Positions 61,131 through 64,000 of a DNA stretch of 64,000 bases are shown in pieces (the stretch's first letter is position 1; every line of letters starts with the position of its first letter). Location: contig NC_083589.1 in assembly GCF_027579695.1 (NCBI RefSeq), positions 39,619,335 to 39,683,334 of the forward strand, given 5' to 3'. The position numbers were made by a program, and so were the translations under genes. The stretch comes from Neoarius graeffei (taxonomy: Eukaryota; Chordata; Actinopteri; Siluriformes; Ariidae). Under the pieces are notes generated by a model that was not told the origin of the DNA, ran no database searches, and saw only the letters and a program-made list of their open reading frames with translations.

Positions 61131-64000
61131 ACACCATTTCAAGAAGCAAAATGCTATTTCAAAATGACAGTTAACCAGGATGCTATTTGAAATCCCTGGG
61201 GAGAGACACTGCTCTACTTGTTTCAGGGTTAATTATTTGTTGAAGTCAACATTCATACTAAGTGTCCTATTCCTTCGATTGCTTGCATTCTGATAGAAGT
61301 GAGAACGTGGGGGGATACGTAAGTGAGTAGTAGCTCACAGCTGATCTTGTTTATATCAGAATGTTTTCCACATCCACAGATTTTGTAGTTTCCCAGTTTT
61401 GCGTGTAAACTTGATGAAAAGGACAGGAGCATATCCGACACATGCTTTAAAAAGAAAAAGTAAATGCACTGTAATAAAATGTATTATACATGCTCGCACA
61501 ACATAAATGCAACACACTTAACAAGACTCCAATTTTCCATGTTTATTATTGATTCAGTTTTCAATAAGAACTTGGTACAAAAAAGTGTGACTACTCTTTA
61601 CCATTTACCAACTTCCATCGATCAAATTTGAATGCATCATAAAGAAGAAAAAACTACATTGGCATATGTAAGACAAACACTTTCCTATACATACTATCCA
61701 CTGGACAGTCCCCTTCCATAATGACAAAGAGAAAACACTACTCTGACAGTCCGAAGACATCCATCTAACAGTTGCCTTGTTGCCTTTTCAATTTCAGTTT
61801 TATTTTTGCTACCTTTTCCTCATAGCATACGGACACATCACACGTTGCAAGCTAAATGCATAATTGGCAAACAATAAAAAATTGTCATGTTCTTTTTCTC
61901 TTTTCTTTCTCACATTCATTGATAAAAGAATATAAAAAAGTTTCTTCTTGTTCAACGTAGTGTCGAGTGTATTAAAATAGATCTGTATAAGCACGGCACA
62001 GTTTGTCCCGGAGAAGATTCTGGAATATGGGGGAGGGTGGACTGCGGAGGAGGAGGTGGGGACATGTCTCGTATGATGCGTGAAGGGCAGAACATCTGAT
62101 ATGGGCAAGTTTGCTTTTTTTTTTTATCATCGACTTTCCTGTTTGCATCATGGTTTGAGTCTAATCTATATTCCAGTCCCACTGTAGTTTCCTGTGAGCT
62201 AATCCCTTAGGATCCGGCTTCTCTGTATGACATGGGTGTTATTATGGTGCAGTGGGTGATATGCACGAAATTCCTTACATTCGGATCTGGATGGTGCACG
62301 CTGATCTGACTCAATTTGAGAAATTTACAAGATGCACAATCTCCCAGACCATGTCAGGAATTTATGATATGCACTTAAATAAGGTTTCTACATCCATAAA
62401 TCCCATAATTGTGAAGCCCTTGTGTAATGATATTGTGTGTTTGAGTTGGTTGTTTGTCTTTTAAAGTCTGCTATGGTTATTTAGGAATCTTTGATCAAGG
62501 TGATTCCAGCAGAGTTGAACGCAATTCAAGACCGAGTGACCTGCACTGTTGTTGTTTTTTTTTTATTTTTTATTTCTAGAAACAAAGTCCTCTCTTCCGC
62601 TGGACTGTGATCAAGCTCAGGCCCTGCTGACTTGGGTCAAACGCTGATCAGTAGCTATAACAGCTATAACATAGAGCAAAGGCAGATCAGCTTTTCATCT
62701 GCTCGTGTTGAGAAGCAGCCCTGCCTCACAGGCCAGGTCAGAACTACGCACCTTGAGAAATCCTTTAGAAGAACAGGAAGACAAACTAGCAAAGGTGACA
62801 CACAAAATTGTCCTTTCAAAAAAAAAAAAAATTTAATTCCAGGTAAGTTTTTCTCATTTTAATGTGATATATATTTAATAAACCCTGGCTTTATCTAATC
62901 TTGTTCTTCAGGCAGTGTTCATTTAGATCATCTCACAGATTAAGAAAATTAAATAATCAAACAGACACAACTCCAGTCAGATGCGTCTTTGCAATAATAT
63001 GTGAAATTGTAAATAATGTCAGTGTGGCGATTAGGAAATAAGGCATCATTAAAGCAAAAACTACAAATACAGATAAGACGGATAATAAAGACCGTGGTGA
63101 AAGATGAGAAAGCTCCCAGCTTCAACGTGTAAGTGTTTTTTGTTTTGTTTTTTTGTTTTGGCATATCTTATATACTGGAGAAAGAAAAGAACGGATTTGA
63201 CAATAGGTACACACACTCGTCGGAACTTGAATGGCTCTTCCTAATGTCCACGTTTGCTGTCAGTGCAACGGAAACAGAAAGATACACCGTTGATGTGGTT
63301 CTGATTGGAATAACAATACAGAAGAAAAATCAGAAGGACCTGTAATAACAATACAACATATGTACAACAATCCCCTCTCTCCAATACTTCAATTCACAAT
63401 TATGAACAGGCATCCGCATGAAAATACTAAAATTCTTCACTAGAAATGCTAAATTTTGTAGTCATCTTAAATACTTTGTTCCTTTATCTCAACTCTATTA
63501 ATACTGAAAAAAAGTTATTTTCTCTTTTTTCCTTTTTTCTGTGTTTTTGTTTGAAGGTTCGTATGCTCGTACGTACATACACGATGAAAACCACTTTCCC
63601 ATCTCCTTTTCACCTGAATTATTATGGCGATTGTTGTTCTTAGGAGAATGAGAGATCATGGTATAGTCCTCTCTTTCTCTTATTTCTTTTTTAACTACCA
63701 CTACTCTAATGTTCTCTCTCACTATATGCAGAACAGGTATCCCCCCTTTAAAAAAAAAAAAAAAAAAAAAAGGCTTTAGCCGCATAAAATACTTAATTTC
63801 CGTATTCGTGACGGCATGGTTATCTGCTCATTTGTCATAAATACATTAAGGCCAAGAAAGTTTAGTAAATTAGAAACAATAAGTTTAAAAAAAAAAATCT
63901 CTTAAGCACTGTAGGTGTTGGGTTTAAAAAATACTTATGAATTGAATTAAGAATATACTGTAGTTAGTATTGATTTTTTTTTTCCTTTATATTTTTTTTT
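61131..64000. other. Repeat-poor region; possible 3' UTR of a convergent minus-strand gene
   Basis: Almost 2.9 kb without any transposon that I recognise, in contrast to the rest of the window. No long reading frame. TTTATT near 61541 would be an AATAAA poly(A) signal for a minus-strand transcript entering from the right. In mammals the gene following ARHGAP8 (PHF21B) lies tail to tail with it, so a convergent 3' UTR is plausible. This is inference; no coding exon is visible. Homopolymers occur at 62819 and 63750. Confidence 0.3.

Noticed and set aside
1-64000. CRISPR arrays, prophage, integrons or other prokaryotic systems
   Set aside because: Intron-containing gene, SINEs, LINEs and Tc1-like elements show a vertebrate genome; no spaced direct-repeat arrays of CRISPR type were seen.

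Overview
This is a vertebrate nuclear window, almost certainly from a teleost fish. It has spliced exons with GT-AG introns, long microsatellites, and a dense load of fish-type transposons: an L2-like LINE, many Tc1-like elements, hAT, Harbinger, Tigger and TTAA-flanked elements, and about 18 copies of one tRNA-headed SINE family. That SINE family makes me think of catfishes (Siluriformes), but this is only an impression. There are no bacterial genes, CRISPR arrays, rRNAs or convincing tRNA genes.

One real protein-coding gene is clear: a plus-strand ARHGAP8-like gene (BCH/CRAL-TRIO domain, proline-rich linker, RhoGAP domain). Twelve coding exons run from 31163 to 58663. They join in phase to exactly 422 codons including the stop, a strong internal check on the splice model. 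A GC-rich segment with an NRF1-like site and a good splice donor at 20323-20393 is a candidate promoter and 5' non-coding exon. Poly(A) signals lie at 59812 and 59832.

Layout. 1-2130: no gene. 2130-8512: a dead L2-like LINE split by a hAT element. 8513-20300: intergenic, with SINEs, two Tc1-like elements and small MITEs, then at 17.9-19.6 kb a nested complex of a THAP-bearing TTAA element, a LINE tail, SINEs and a near-perfect foldback. 20.3-31.1 kb: putative first intron, with more nested repeats, a second THAP element, a 1.37-kb palindrome and a 1.85-kb purine-rich minisatellite. 31.1-58.7 kb: coding part of the gene, its introns crowded with elements. 58.7-59.9 kb: 3' UTR. 59.9-61.1 kb: a duplicated repeat holding a Tc1 MITE and a SINE. 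61.1-64 kb: repeat-poor DNA, possibly the 3' UTR of a convergent minus-strand gene.

Most of the interest lies in the layered transposition history. Many insertions can be ordered by exact target-site duplications (TSDs). Other points of note are the large palindromic structures and the microsatellites abutting two splice acceptors of the ARHGAP8-like gene. I did not find a convincing wholly new biological system. The best candidates for undescribed elements are the THAP-exon TTAA element and the 24.3-25.7 kb palindrome.
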